Assembly: GCF_029603165.1 (NCBI RefSeq)
Contig: NZ_JAQSVC010000006.1
Location: forward strand, 1 to 64,000
Length of the DNA stretch: 64,000 nt
Reading direction: 5' to 3'
DNA from: Galbibacter pacificus
GTDB lineage: Bacteria; Bacteroidota; Bacteroidia; Flavobacteriales; Flavobacteriaceae
Below the pieces are notes generated by a model. It made no database searches. It saw only the letters and a list, made by a program, of their open reading frames with translations, and was not told the DNA's origin. This document shows, one piece after another, positions 36,721 to 45,252 of this stretch (the first letter of the stretch is position 1; every line of letters starts with the position of its first letter). A program made the translations under genes and the position numbers.

Positions 36721-37722
36721 GTGAAAAAACAATTATTTATACTTGCCGTATCAATTATGGCCTTAGGCTGTAAATCGTCTACCGTTCCTGTATCCGAGCA
36801 AATTTCGCAGGCCGATAAGACTAAAGAGGTTGTATTGGATGCCCAAAGCAAAGAAGTTTCGGTTTCCAATGCTTCAGAAGTAGAGCAAATAATTACTTTT
36901 TTGGCTTCCGATAGGCTAAACGGAAGGGAAGCAGGGAGTGAAGGTATTAACGAAGCTGCCAATTATATCGAAAACATTTTTAAAACAAACGGCATAAAAC
37001 CTTATTTTAAAACCTACAGGGATACCTTGACTAATTTTGACGCGCCAGCATTCAACATTGTTGGTCTTGTAGAAGGAAACGATGCCCGTTTAAAAAACGA
37101 GTATATTGTTATTGGTGCACATTACGACCATATAGGTTCTGGGAAACCTGTAAATGGCGACACTATAGCCAACGGTGCCAACGATAATGCTTCCGGGACT
37201 ACAGCGGTATTGGAAATAGCAAAATATTTTGGCACGCATAAAACCAATAAAAGAAGTTTGCTTTTTGTACTTTTTTCTGCTGAAGAAAAAGGGCTGTTGG
37301 GTTCCAAACATTTAGCGTCAAAACTTAAAAAGGAAAACTTTAATTTGTATACCATGGTTAATTTTGAAATGATCGGTGTTCCCATGCAACGCGAAGAGCT
37401 AATGTATATTACCGGGTACAAAGAAACCAATATGGCCGAAAAAATTAATACCTATGCCGGGAAAGACATTGTAGGGTTTTTACCAAAAGCAGGAGAATAT
37501 CAGCTTTTTAAACGGTCGGACAATTATCCTTTTTATACGGAATTCAACGTGCCATCACAAACTGTTTGTACCTTTGACTTTGAAAATTATGAGTATTACC
37601 ATCACGTAGACGATGAAGTTGGAGAAATGGATTTTGAGCATATGGCAACAGTAATAAACGAAATGACGCCCGTGCTCGAAAAAATGGCAAATGTGCCAAC
37701 TGATGAAATTAAAATGAACTGA
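36721..37722 (+). CDS. M28 family zinc metallopeptidase, lipoprotein
   Basis: Translation starts at a GTG (36721), giving 333 residues with a lipoprotein signal (MKKQLFILAVSIMALGC, Cys17). The M28 aminopeptidase domain shows its metal ligands in order: H134 in GAHYDHIGSG, D155 in NGANDNASGT, catalytic and metal Glu188/189 in SAEEKGLLG, and a final His in YYHHVDDE. A Cys/Ser-rich linker precedes it. It is probably an envelope-anchored aminopeptidase for peptide uptake. The next gene starts 20 bp downstream. Confidence 0.92.
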   Translation: MKKQLFILAVSIMALGCKSSTVPVSEQISQADKTKEVVLDAQSKEVSVSNASEVEQIITFLASDRLNGREAGSEGINEAANYIENIFKTNGIKPYFKTYRDTLTNFDAPAFNIVGLVEGNDARLKNEYIVIGAHYDHIGSGKPVNGDTIANGANDNASGTTAVLEIAKYFGTHKTNKRSLLFVLFSAEEKGLLGSKHLASKLKKENFNLYTMVNFEMIGVPMQREELMYITGYKETNMAEKINTYAGKDIVGFLPKAGEYQLFKRSDNYPFYTEFNVPSQTVCTFDFENYEYYHHVDDEVGEMDFEHMATVINEMTPVLEKMANVPTDEIKMN

Positions 37723-37742
37723 TTGAAAAATCGGTATAGAGA

Positions 37743-38426
37743 ATGGCAAAAAATATAATTGTAACAGGAACAAGCAGAGGGATAGGGTATGAACTGGTGC
37801 AGCTTTTAGCAGGACAAGGGCACCATGTATTGGCTTTGTCCAGAAATGCCGGCCCCATAAAACAGCTGAACCTGAAAAATGTTGAAGCTTTTAATTGCGA
37901 TATCTGCAATGAAGGCAACTTGGAAAGCGTAAGAAAATACATTGAAAAGGATTGGCAACATGTAGATATCCTGATAAATAATGCCGGAAGATTGGTAAAC
38001 AAGCCTTTTGCTGAAATTTCAACCGAAGATTATGAAAATGTATACAAGGTAAACGTTTTTGGCGTAGCTGCCTTAATACGGGTTGTATTGCCTTTTATGC
38101 CCAAAAATGGGCATGTGTTGACCATAAGTAGCATGGGGGGTGTACAGGGCAGTATGAAGTTTCCCGGCCTGGCGGCATATAGCTCTTCAAAAGGGGCAGT
38201 AATTACGCTAACCGAACTTTTGGCAGAAGAATACAAAGAAACAGGTCCTTCTTTTAATGTACTGGCACTGGGGGCGGTACAAACAGAAATGTTGCAAGAG
38301 GCATTTCCGGGGTATAATGCACCTACAACCGCTAAGGAAATGGCAGCTTATATAGCCGATTTTTCACAAAAAGGGCATCAATTTTACAACGGTAAACTAT
38401 TACAGGTTAGTAACAGTACTCCTTAA
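37743..38426 (+). CDS. SDR family oxidoreductase
   Basis: The 227-residue short-chain dehydrogenase has the cofactor motif TGTSRGIG (residues 8-15), NNAG (79-82), a catalytic Ser near 129-130 and the Y146xxxK150 pair (AAYSSSKGA). The size is typical of classical SDRs. Preference for NADP is suggested by the SR after the first glycine motif but not proven. The substrate is unknown. It sits within a plus-strand run of unrelated genes with gaps of 20 bp or less (M28, SDR, SprT-like, manC). Confidence 0.92.
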   Translation: MAKNIIVTGTSRGIGYELVQLLAGQGHHVLALSRNAGPIKQLNLKNVEAFNCDICNEGNLESVRKYIEKDWQHVDILINNAGRLVNKPFAEISTEDYENVYKVNVFGVAALIRVVLPFMPKNGHVLTISSMGGVQGSMKFPGLAAYSSSKGAVITLTELLAEEYKETGPSFNVLALGAVQTEMLQEAFPGYNAPTTAKEMAAYIADFSQKGHQFYNGKLLQVSNSTP

Positions 38427-38437
38427 AAAGAGTTATT

Positions 38438-39037
38438 ATGCATAATGTTTTAAATAAATACCTTCCGGAACGAGCCGCAGAACCATGTTTCCAGTTGATA
38501 AAACAAAACCATGTGCATTTAAAAATTGTTAACGAAAGAGTGACCCGGCACGGCGATTATAGAAAATTGCCTGACGGAAGTCATCAAATAACGGTAAATG
38601 CCAATCTAAACAAGTATCGTTTTTTAATAACCTTGGTGCACGAAATAGCACATTTGGTGGCCTTTACCAAATATGGGAGGCATATTAAGCCACATGGGAA
38701 CGAGTGGAAATATACGTTTCAGCAATTAATGTTGCCATTTATACGTCCAGAAATTTTTCCGTCGTCTTTACTTCCGGTATTGGCCAGGCATTTTAAAAAC
38801 CCAAAGGCTAGCAGTGATACCGATGCACATTTGTCTGTGGCACTAAAAGAATTTGATCCGCAAAACGATAAAAATTATATATTTGAACTTCCCATGGGAA
38901 GCATTTTTAAAATATATAACGGAAAAGTGTTTAAAAAGGGAAATAAAAGGGTAAAACGATATGAATGCATCGAAATGAGCTCTGGTAAAATATACTTGTT
39001 TCAGCCAAATGCCGAGGTTGAATTACTCACTAATTGA
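38438..39037 (+). CDS. SprT-like zinc metalloprotein
   Basis: The 199-residue protein has an HExxH zinc motif at residues 68-72 (LVHEIAHLVAF) and a third His at 86 (KPHGNEWK), the pattern of SprT/Spartan-like domains. A C-terminal beta-rich part (about 140-199) replaces the usual four-Cys zinc ribbon; only one Cys (YEC) is seen there. SprT-like domains in eukaryotes cleave DNA-protein crosslinks, while bacterial ones are poorly studied. The gene lies 11 bp after the SDR gene and its stop precedes manC by 5 bp. Confidence 0.88.
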   Translation: MHNVLNKYLPERAAEPCFQLIKQNHVHLKIVNERVTRHGDYRKLPDGSHQITVNANLNKYRFLITLVHEIAHLVAFTKYGRHIKPHGNEWKYTFQQLMLPFIRPEIFPSSLLPVLARHFKNPKASSDTDAHLSVALKEFDPQNDKNYIFELPMGSIFKIYNGKVFKKGNKRVKRYECIEMSSGKIYLFQPNAEVELLTN

Positions 39038-39042
39038 TTTTA

Positions 39043-40116
39043 ATGAACAAAAATTTATATGCAATATTAATGGCGGGGGGAATAGGTTCCCGCTTTTGGC
39101 CTGTTAGCACAGCTGCATTGCCAAAGCAGTTTCATGATATTTTGGGAACTGGAGAGACCCTTATACAAAAAACATTCAATAGACTAAACAGGTCGATTCC
39201 TGCCGAAAATATCTACATTCTTACCAATGAAGAATATGGCAATTTGGTGATGGAGCAATTGCCAAAAATAAAAAAGGAACAATTGGTTTTGGAACCGGTT
39301 ATGCGGAATACGGCCCCCTGTATTTTATATGCATCGTTAAAAATAAAGAAAAAAAACCCAGATGCATTATTGGTGGTCGCACCAAGCGATCATTGGATAG
39401 AAGATGAAGAAGCATTTGCCAAAGACCTTAAAACTTGTTTTGAAACATGTAAAACCAACGATGTATTGATGACGCTTGGTATAAAACCAACTTTTCCCAA
39501 TACAGGCTATGGCTATATTCAACATAAAAAAAACGAAACCGATACTGTTAAAAAAGTAGAACAATTTAGAGAAAAGCCCGATTACGAAACTGCAAAGGTT
39601 TTTCTGGAACAAGGTAACTTTTTATGGAATGCCGGGATTTTTATTTGGAGCGCGAAAAGTATTTTAGAAGCTTTCGAGAAACACCAACCAACCATGTTTA
39701 ATCAATTTATAAACGGTTTTTCGGTAATGAATACTCAAAAAGAACAAGCATTTATCAATGCCAAATATCCAGAAGCCGAAAATATTTCTATAGATTATGC
39801 GGTAATGGAGCCGTCCAAAAATATATATGTATTGCCTGCAAGCTTCGATTGGAACGATCTGGGGACTTGGGGCTCTTTGTACGACGAACTTCCTAAAGAC
39901 GACAATGAAAACGTTGTGGTAAATGCCAAAGCACTGTTGGAGAATTCAAAAGGAAATATAGTGCATACATCAAAAAATAAAACAGTTGTAATAGGCGACC
40001 TTAAAGATTATATAATTATAGACGAAAAAGATAAACTTTTAATTTATCCCAAAAAAAAGGAACAAGAAGTGAAGGACCTTTTAAAAAAAATGAAAGAAAA
40101 ATATAGCGACACATAA
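39043..40116 (+). CDS. Mannose-1-phosphate guanylyltransferase
   Basis: From the ATG at 39043 the enzyme has 357 residues and makes GDP-mannose from GTP and mannose 1-phosphate. The nucleotidyltransferase signature LMAGGIGSRFWPVSTAALPKQF is split over residues 9-30, followed by ILTNEEY, VAPSDHWI and NTGYGYIQ. FLWNAGIFIWS and SIDYAVME are typical of the manC family. It lacks the C-terminal cupin isomerase domain of bifunctional enzymes, consistent with the separate manA gene at 5867-6835. A TTG at 39034 is an alternative start. The next gene begins 11 bp later. Confidence 0.94.
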   Translation: MNKNLYAILMAGGIGSRFWPVSTAALPKQFHDILGTGETLIQKTFNRLNRSIPAENIYILTNEEYGNLVMEQLPKIKKEQLVLEPVMRNTAPCILYASLKIKKKNPDALLVVAPSDHWIEDEEAFAKDLKTCFETCKTNDVLMTLGIKPTFPNTGYGYIQHKKNETDTVKKVEQFREKPDYETAKVFLEQGNFLWNAGIFIWSAKSILEAFEKHQPTMFNQFINGFSVMNTQKEQAFINAKYPEAENISIDYAVMEPSKNIYVLPASFDWNDLGTWGSLYDELPKDDNENVVVNAKALLENSKGNIVHTSKNKTVVIGDLKDYIIIDEKDKLLIYPKKKEQEVKDLLKKMKEKYSDT

Positions 40117-40127
40117 TACCAAAACCT

Positions 40128-41606
40128 ATGGAAGAAAACAAAAAAAATGGTTTAGGCCAAGACAACATTACCCCCACCGACAACACAGAGAATGCTAGTG
40201 AAGAGAAAATGAAAAAAGATTTCTCGGGTTTCTTGGGGAGCCTTAAAACATTTTTTGGCGATCTTCTGGATATAAGGGACAATACCGACCAAGAAGCTAC
40301 CAAAGAGAGCATTATTAACGACATTCCTTTTAAGGGGCATACTTCCTGGATTTTAATTTGCTCTATATTTATTGCTTCGGTAGGCTTGAATGCCAATTCT
40401 ACGGCCGTGGTTATTGGTGCCATGTTAATATCTCCGCTAATGGGCCCGATTCTGGGAATTGGGATGTCTTTGGCAATAAACGATATTGATACGCTTAGGA
40501 GGTCTCTTAAAAACTTTGCCGTGATGGTTATTTTAAGTATTCTAACAGCGTTTTTGTTTTTTAAACTATTTCCGTTAAGAGATGAATCTTCAGAGTTATT
40601 GGCACGTACAGCACCTGATATTCGGGATGTATTGATTGCCTTTTTTGGTGGAATGGCCTTGGTAATTGCAAGGGCCAAAAAAGGGACCATAGCCAGTGTT
40701 ATTTTTGGGGTGGCCATTGCAACGGCCTTGATGCCGCCTTTATGTACGGCTGGATTTGGGTTGGCTAAATGGAATTGGGACTTTTTCTTTGGGGCCATGT
40801 ACCTTTTTATAATCAATACTATTTTTATTGCATTGGCAACTTTTTTGGTATTGAAGATATTACGGTTTCCAATGGTTAAATATGCAAATTCCAAAAAGAG
40901 AAAACGTATTGCGCAATTGGCTTCTTTATTTGCCATTTTGGTAATGATTCCGGCAGGAATGACTTTTTATGATGTATTGCAGGAGTCCAATTTTAAAAAT
41001 CAGGCCAATGCTTTTATTAACGAAAAAATAAAAACATACCAGTTTGCCGGGGGAGGTTTTTTGCTGGATAAGTACACTTCAATAGATTATAACAAAGGGA
41101 GTGAACCTAATATCGAATTGGTTTTTATGGGAGACGAGACCATACCCGATAATATTGTGGAAACATGGAAAACCCAAATGAAATCGTACCCACAACTTAA
41201 AGATGCAAACTTGATTATAATGGGAGGCGAACAGAACGACTCTGAAGAAAAATACAAATATGTAAGTGAGCTGTACGAATCTAAAAAGCAGGAGATTGCT
41301 ACTAAAGACGAGCAGATTAAGGTCTTGGAGCAGGAGGTAGAGCGTTTAAACAAATTTACTTACAACGAAATTCCCTTTGAGGCCATAAGCAAAGAAGTGA
41401 AAATTAACTATAATGATGTAGTTGAACTAGGTTTTGGAAACGAATTAAAAACAGATTTTAAAAAAACCGACACCATTCCCATTTTCATTATCCGTTGGGG
41501 CGATAAAATTTCTAAAACGAAAAAAGAAACCGAATTTAAAAAGTTGACCGAATGGCTTAAAGTGCGCATGAACAACCAGAAAGTGGAGGTTAAGCAACTT
41601 AATTGA
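40128..41606 (+). CDS. DUF389 family membrane protein
   Basis: The 492-residue protein has a charged N-terminus (about 1-70), a DUF389 membrane core (about 70-290; ANSTAVVIGAMLISPLMGPI and ARAKKGTIASVIFGVAIATALMPPL are characteristic) and a long C-terminal soluble part (about 300-492). That part includes a coiled coil near 385-410 (KDEQIKVLEQEVERLNKF). The role of the family is unknown. The C-terminal domain is larger than in minimal members and could bind partners on one side of the membrane. It is the last gene of the plus-strand run and ends at a bidirectional terminator. Confidence 0.88.
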   Translation: MEENKKNGLGQDNITPTDNTENASEEKMKKDFSGFLGSLKTFFGDLLDIRDNTDQEATKESIINDIPFKGHTSWILICSIFIASVGLNANSTAVVIGAMLISPLMGPILGIGMSLAINDIDTLRRSLKNFAVMVILSILTAFLFFKLFPLRDESSELLARTAPDIRDVLIAFFGGMALVIARAKKGTIASVIFGVAIATALMPPLCTAGFGLAKWNWDFFFGAMYLFIINTIFIALATFLVLKILRFPMVKYANSKKRKRIAQLASLFAILVMIPAGMTFYDVLQESNFKNQANAFINEKIKTYQFAGGGFLLDKYTSIDYNKGSEPNIELVFMGDETIPDNIVETWKTQMKSYPQLKDANLIIMGGEQNDSEEKYKYVSELYESKKQEIATKDEQIKVLEQEVERLNKFTYNEIPFEAISKEVKINYNDVVELGFGNELKTDFKKTDTIPIFIIRWGDKISKTKKETEFKKLTEWLKVRMNNQKVEVKQLN

Positions 41607-41623
41607 TAGTATATTTTTCAATA

Positions 41624-41662
41624 AAAAAAAAGGTCCGCATAAAATAATATCGGACCTTTTTT
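41624..41662. terminator. Bidirectional terminator between convergent genes
   Basis: A stem with AGGTCCG (41631-41637) and CGGACCT (41651-41657), extended by A-T pairs, is flanked by an A-run and a T-run. It serves both the DUF389 gene and the SRPBCC gene. Confidence 0.85.
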
Positions 41663-41687
41663 ATATAGTTTTTGTTAATCTAAAAAA

Positions 41688-42080
41688 TCACACGTTAGCC
41701 ATATTATCCGTAAGGGTATTTATAAAACTGGTTATGGGGCCTTTAATCATCATGCCCATCATGGCGTTAAATTCGCCTTCAAAAACCAGATTCGCCTCAC
41801 TTTTGTTTGCTTCAATACTATTGATGTTTGCCGTGAGCGTAAAGGGAAGTTTATCGCTTGCAGCTCCTAAAACCAATTTGCTGTGCGGTTGTTTTTCCTT
41901 CATTTTTAAAACAATTTCGGGCATCCCTTTTAGTGCAAAAAGAAATTTGTCTTCCTCTAAAACTTCAAACTTGCTAATGTTTTCGGGCATTAGCTTTTCA
42001 AAATTTTTTACGTCGGCCAAAAAATCAAACAATTCCGCTGCCGATTTATTTACAATCTTTTTTTGTGTCTCTAGCTTCAT
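41688..42080 (-). CDS. SRPBCC-fold protein
   Basis: The 130-residue protein begins with the typical START/SRPBCC opening (TQKKIVNKSAAELFDFLADVKN, quoted in part) followed by NFEKLMPENI, and ends in a long C-terminal helix (about 108-130). The fold binds hydrophobic ligands in a cavity, but no specific ligand can be named. It overlaps nothing and lies 15 bp downstream of pyrE on the same strand, so co-transcription with pyrE is likely. Confidence 0.85.
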   Translation of the reverse strand: MKLETQKKIVNKSAAELFDFLADVKNFEKLMPENISKFEVLEEDKFLFALKGMPEIVLKMKEKQPHSKLVLGAASDKLPFTLTANINSIEANKSEANLVFEGEFNAMMGMMIKGPITSFINTLTDNMANV

Positions 42081-42095
42081 TTTAAATCAATGTTG

Positions 42096-42734
42096 TTATT
42101 TCCAGTTGCCCGGGTCTTCCCTCCAGTCCTGAAGGGTTTTTAATTCTTTTTCGTTAATATAGTTTGTATCTACCGCTTGTTGCAATAAATGCTCGTAGTT
42201 GCTTAACGTATATAATGTTACATTGTTGTTTTCGAAGTTTTTGCTGGCCACGTCAAAACCATATGAAAATATGGCAATCATACCCTTAACCACGGCACCT
42301 TCGTCTTTTAGCGCCTGTACGGCATTCAAACTACTTTTTCCGGTACTTATCAAATCTTCTACAACTACCACGCTTTGTCCGCCGTCAAGAAAACCTTCAA
42401 TTTGGTTTCCCCTCCCGTGTTTTTTTGGCTCTGGCCTTACGTACACAAAAGGGAGATTTAACACCTCGGCAACGAGCATGCCAATTCCAATGGCTCCTGT
42501 GGCCACCCCAGCAATAACATCTGGTTTGCCGTAGAGTTCCTCAAGCTGTTTGGCCATATGCTCACGGATGTAGTTCCTGATTGGTGGAAACGATAAAACA
42601 ATTCTATTGTCGCAGTAAATGGGAGATTTCCATCCGGAAGCCCATGTAAAAGGATTTTTTGGATTCAACTTTATTGCATTAATTTGCAATAAAAGTTCTG
42701 CTGTCTTTTTAGCGGTATCTTTATCTAAAACCAT
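42096..42734 (-). CDS. pyrE: Orotate phosphoribosyltransferase
   Basis: From the ATG at 42734 the enzyme has 212 residues; a longer open frame upstream runs into the divergent Nudix gene and is rejected. It makes OMP from orotate and PRPP in pyrimidine synthesis. The PRPP-binding motif VVVVEDLISTGKSS is clear, with VYVRPEPKKHGRGNQIEG (flexible-loop Lys/Arg) and the N-terminal FTWASGWKSPIYCDNR typical of the family. The start codon is 7 bp or less from the divergent Nudix start, so its promoter must lie in that coding region. Confidence 0.94.
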   Translation of the reverse strand: MVLDKDTAKKTAELLLQINAIKLNPKNPFTWASGWKSPIYCDNRIVLSFPPIRNYIREHMAKQLEELYGKPDVIAGVATGAIGIGMLVAEVLNLPFVYVRPEPKKHGRGNQIEGFLDGGQSVVVVEDLISTGKSSLNAVQALKDEGAVVKGMIAIFSYGFDVASKNFENNNVTLYTLSNYEHLLQQAVDTNYINEKELKTLQDWREDPGNWK

Positions 42735-42741
42735 GATGCAA

Positions 42742-43323
42742 ATGTATGAAGTTTTTGTAAATGAACATCGCATTATTTTAACCAACCAGATATCCAAGGA
42801 AACAGATTTTAAATTGTTTCTTATGGATACGGTTGATATTGATGACGTTATCAAGCAACTTAATAAAGGCAAAATAAAGTATGCTCATATTTATTATGAA
42901 GACGGTACGGTTTTAATGAAAAAATTTCTTAAGAAAATCCCTTTGGTTGTGGCCGCTGGTGGCTTGGTTAAAAATCAGGATAATGAAAACCTTTTTATCT
43001 TCAGAAATGGAAAATGGGATCTTCCAAAAGGAAAAGTAGACAAGGGCGAAACCATAGAAGAAGCCGCTATACGCGAAGTAGAAGAAGAAACAGGTGTGAA
43101 AAAACTTAAAATAGACTCCTTTTTAAACAAAACCTACCATGTTTTTAAAAGAAACGGAACCTATAAGCTTAAGGAAACCCACTGGTTTTTAATGAAGAGC
43201 AAGTATAAAGGGGTACTGGTACCCCAATGCAAGGAAAATATTGAAATAGCCCAATGGCGCCCCGATACCGATATACCAAAACTCATGGAAAATTCATATG
43301 AAAATATAAAAACCCTTTTCTAA
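42742..43323 (+). CDS. Nudix hydrolase
   Basis: The 193-residue protein (start MYEVFVNEHRIIL at 42742; ATGs at 42733 and 42736 are alternatives) has an N-terminal ~65-residue region followed by a Nudix domain. The Nudix box GKVDKGETIEEAAIREVEEE continues to TG and matches GX5EX7REUXEEXGU. The substrate, a nucleoside diphosphate linked to some moiety, is unknown. It is divergent from pyrE and ends 22 bp before the convergent M14 peptidase gene. Upstream of its start a TTAATTTG-like sequence near 42679-42686 is a weak promoter candidate inside pyrE. Confidence 0.9.
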   Translation: MYEVFVNEHRIILTNQISKETDFKLFLMDTVDIDDVIKQLNKGKIKYAHIYYEDGTVLMKKFLKKIPLVVAAGGLVKNQDNENLFIFRNGKWDLPKGKVDKGETIEEAAIREVEEETGVKKLKIDSFLNKTYHVFKRNGTYKLKETHWFLMKSKYKGVLVPQCKENIEIAQWRPDTDIPKLMENSYENIKTLF

Positions 43324-43345
43324 AATCAAAATGAAGCTCCAACTT

Positions 43346-45085
43346 CTATAGCTTAACAATCCTGTAAACCGGGTATCTTAAATGTGCTTTCTCATAATTT
43401 GGAGACTTTTTGTGTATCCAATCCAATTGTGCATACCAATTTTTGGCAAAAGCTGTGTCTTTTTCTTTTTTGACCTGAAATTCTTTTTCAATATCAGGGT
43501 TTGCTTTTAGGAATCCCAGGGCCTTGTCTTCCCAAACATAAGGAGAAAACCCTTCTTTTTGCTGAAGGATGCTATCAAAAAAGTTCCAGTTGAAAAAAGA
43601 ATCTACCGCTTCGGGCTCCAATGTTTCCAAGATGTACCGTATGCCCGGTTGATGGGTCTTAACCAAATAATAAGTATTTGCAGGAATTGAAACAGTTTCT
43701 TTACTTTTGGTTACCGAGGTGTTTTTATGTAGGTAATGTCCTTCGTATGCCTTTTTCCCGGTTTCGTAATCGGCAATGTGGTATACTTCAACGGGTATTT
43801 CTTTTGTTTCGGCCATGTTTGTAAGCGTTATGCCATTTAATTGTAGCCTTTTTACAACGCCGTTCCAGGCTTTGGGGATTAAATAAGCATCAGGGATATT
43901 TACTTTTTTTATGGGTTTAAAATAATCGTAATAAGTAACTTCTTTTGTAAAGGGTTTGTTCCTGTTGTACTTTAATCGTGGCAGGCCGGTAATTTCACTT
44001 GTAATATGTTCACCTTCGTAACCTTTAAAATCCAAGGTAGAATGTTTGCTTTTATCTACTTCCCAAGCTACGGTATATGTCGTTGCATTTAGAAAGGAGG
44101 CATTGCTTTCTTCCCGCACCTTTTTTATTTCTTTATAGTCTTTTTCAATAAGGGCTATCATGCTCTTCATAAGTTCGTAGGTACCATATACACGCTGGTC
44201 GTATGGTTTAAGCATATGGGTTTCAACCATCATCCCCAGGGTATTCCATAATGTGGTATAGCCTGTGGAATATCGGGGGGCATCAAAAAATTGAGAAAAA
44301 CCTTTTTCGGGCACTTGATTAAAAACATTTACATAAGGCGTTATATCGTATTTTTTATCTTTTAGCGAAGTAATGAGTTCGGGCATGAGCTTATTGTAAA
44401 GATATTTCCCGGCTGCTGCACCTAATTTGTCATGCTGGGTAAATAAATGCGTCAGGACGTATTGATAATCGGCACCATTACTAACGTGGTTGTCTATGAA
44501 AACATCCGGTTGAAGGAAATGGTATATTTTAGCAAAAGATTTTGCATTTTTCGTATCGTTTTTTATAAAGTCCCGATTGAGGTCGTAATTACGTGCATTT
44601 CCCCTAAACCCATACGCAACCGGACCATTTTGGTTGGTTCTTGACGTACTGTTTCTGTTCAGGGAGCCCCCGATATTATAAATAGGAATGGTTGCCAGAA
44701 CGGTATGTTCGGGAACTTTAATTTTTCCTTGAGCTATGTCCCGGTAAAGCATCATGGTGGCATCGATCCCATCTGATTCCCCGGGGTGTATGCCGTTGTT
44801 TATAAACAGTATTCTTTTGTTTTTCCTTACTTTTTCAAGATCAAAATTGCCCTCGGGGTTAAGCAAAACCAAGGTTAAGTGCTCACCAGAATCCGTAAGG
44901 CCTTCTTCCATCATGGTAATACTGGAATAGGTGTTTGCAAGTTCTTTATAATAAGCAATTGTTTGGTTGTAAGTGGCCGTGGCAACACCGCCCGATTTTT
45001 CAAATTCGGTAGTAAAATTATCGTTTTGGGCATATAGGTTTGCAAAAGTTGCAATAGCGACTGTTATAAGCAATGCTTTTTTCAT
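43346..45085 (-). CDS. M14 family zinc carboxypeptidase-like protein, secreted
   Basis: The 579-residue protein has a signal peptide (MKKALLITVAIATFANLYA, cleaved before Q20). The M14 domain has its zinc motif HPGE at H100/E103 (NNGIHPGESDG) and the third ligand H200 in FIDNHVSNG, with an Arg-rich substrate region around RGNARNYDLNRDF. The C-terminal ~200 residues are beta-rich and not recognised. A periplasmic or surface carboxypeptidase, degrading peptides or peptidoglycan, is the best reading. No T9SS sorting domain is evident. Confidence 0.9.
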   Translation of the reverse strand: MKKALLITVAIATFANLYAQNDNFTTEFEKSGGVATATYNQTIAYYKELANTYSSITMMEEGLTDSGEHLTLVLLNPEGNFDLEKVRKNKRILFINNGIHPGESDGIDATMMLYRDIAQGKIKVPEHTVLATIPIYNIGGSLNRNSTSRTNQNGPVAYGFRGNARNYDLNRDFIKNDTKNAKSFAKIYHFLQPDVFIDNHVSNGADYQYVLTHLFTQHDKLGAAAGKYLYNKLMPELITSLKDKKYDITPYVNVFNQVPEKGFSQFFDAPRYSTGYTTLWNTLGMMVETHMLKPYDQRVYGTYELMKSMIALIEKDYKEIKKVREESNASFLNATTYTVAWEVDKSKHSTLDFKGYEGEHITSEITGLPRLKYNRNKPFTKEVTYYDYFKPIKKVNIPDAYLIPKAWNGVVKRLQLNGITLTNMAETKEIPVEVYHIADYETGKKAYEGHYLHKNTSVTKSKETVSIPANTYYLVKTHQPGIRYILETLEPEAVDSFFNWNFFDSILQQKEGFSPYVWEDKALGFLKANPDIEKEFQVKKEKDTAFAKNWYAQLDWIHKKSPNYEKAHLRYPVYRIVKL

Positions 45086-45145
45086 AGGGAGGAAATTTAA
45101 GCTTCAAACTTAATTAAAAATATAACAATATAGTAGGGCAATCTA

Positions 45146-45176
45146 TTTGTCTAACTGAAAAATTGAGTTAGTTTTG
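45146..45176 (+). promoter_or_regulatory. Promoter of the SulP gene
   Basis: TTTG at 45146-45149 and TAGTTTTG at 45169-45176 are 19 nt apart. The leader to the ATG at 45253 is about 70 nt. Confidence 0.7.
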
Positions 45177-45252
45177 CAAACTTTTATTGTTAACTACCTC
45201 ATAAATAGGTTTATGGCATTAAAATGAGCCCTATTGAGAAGAATAAATTATT

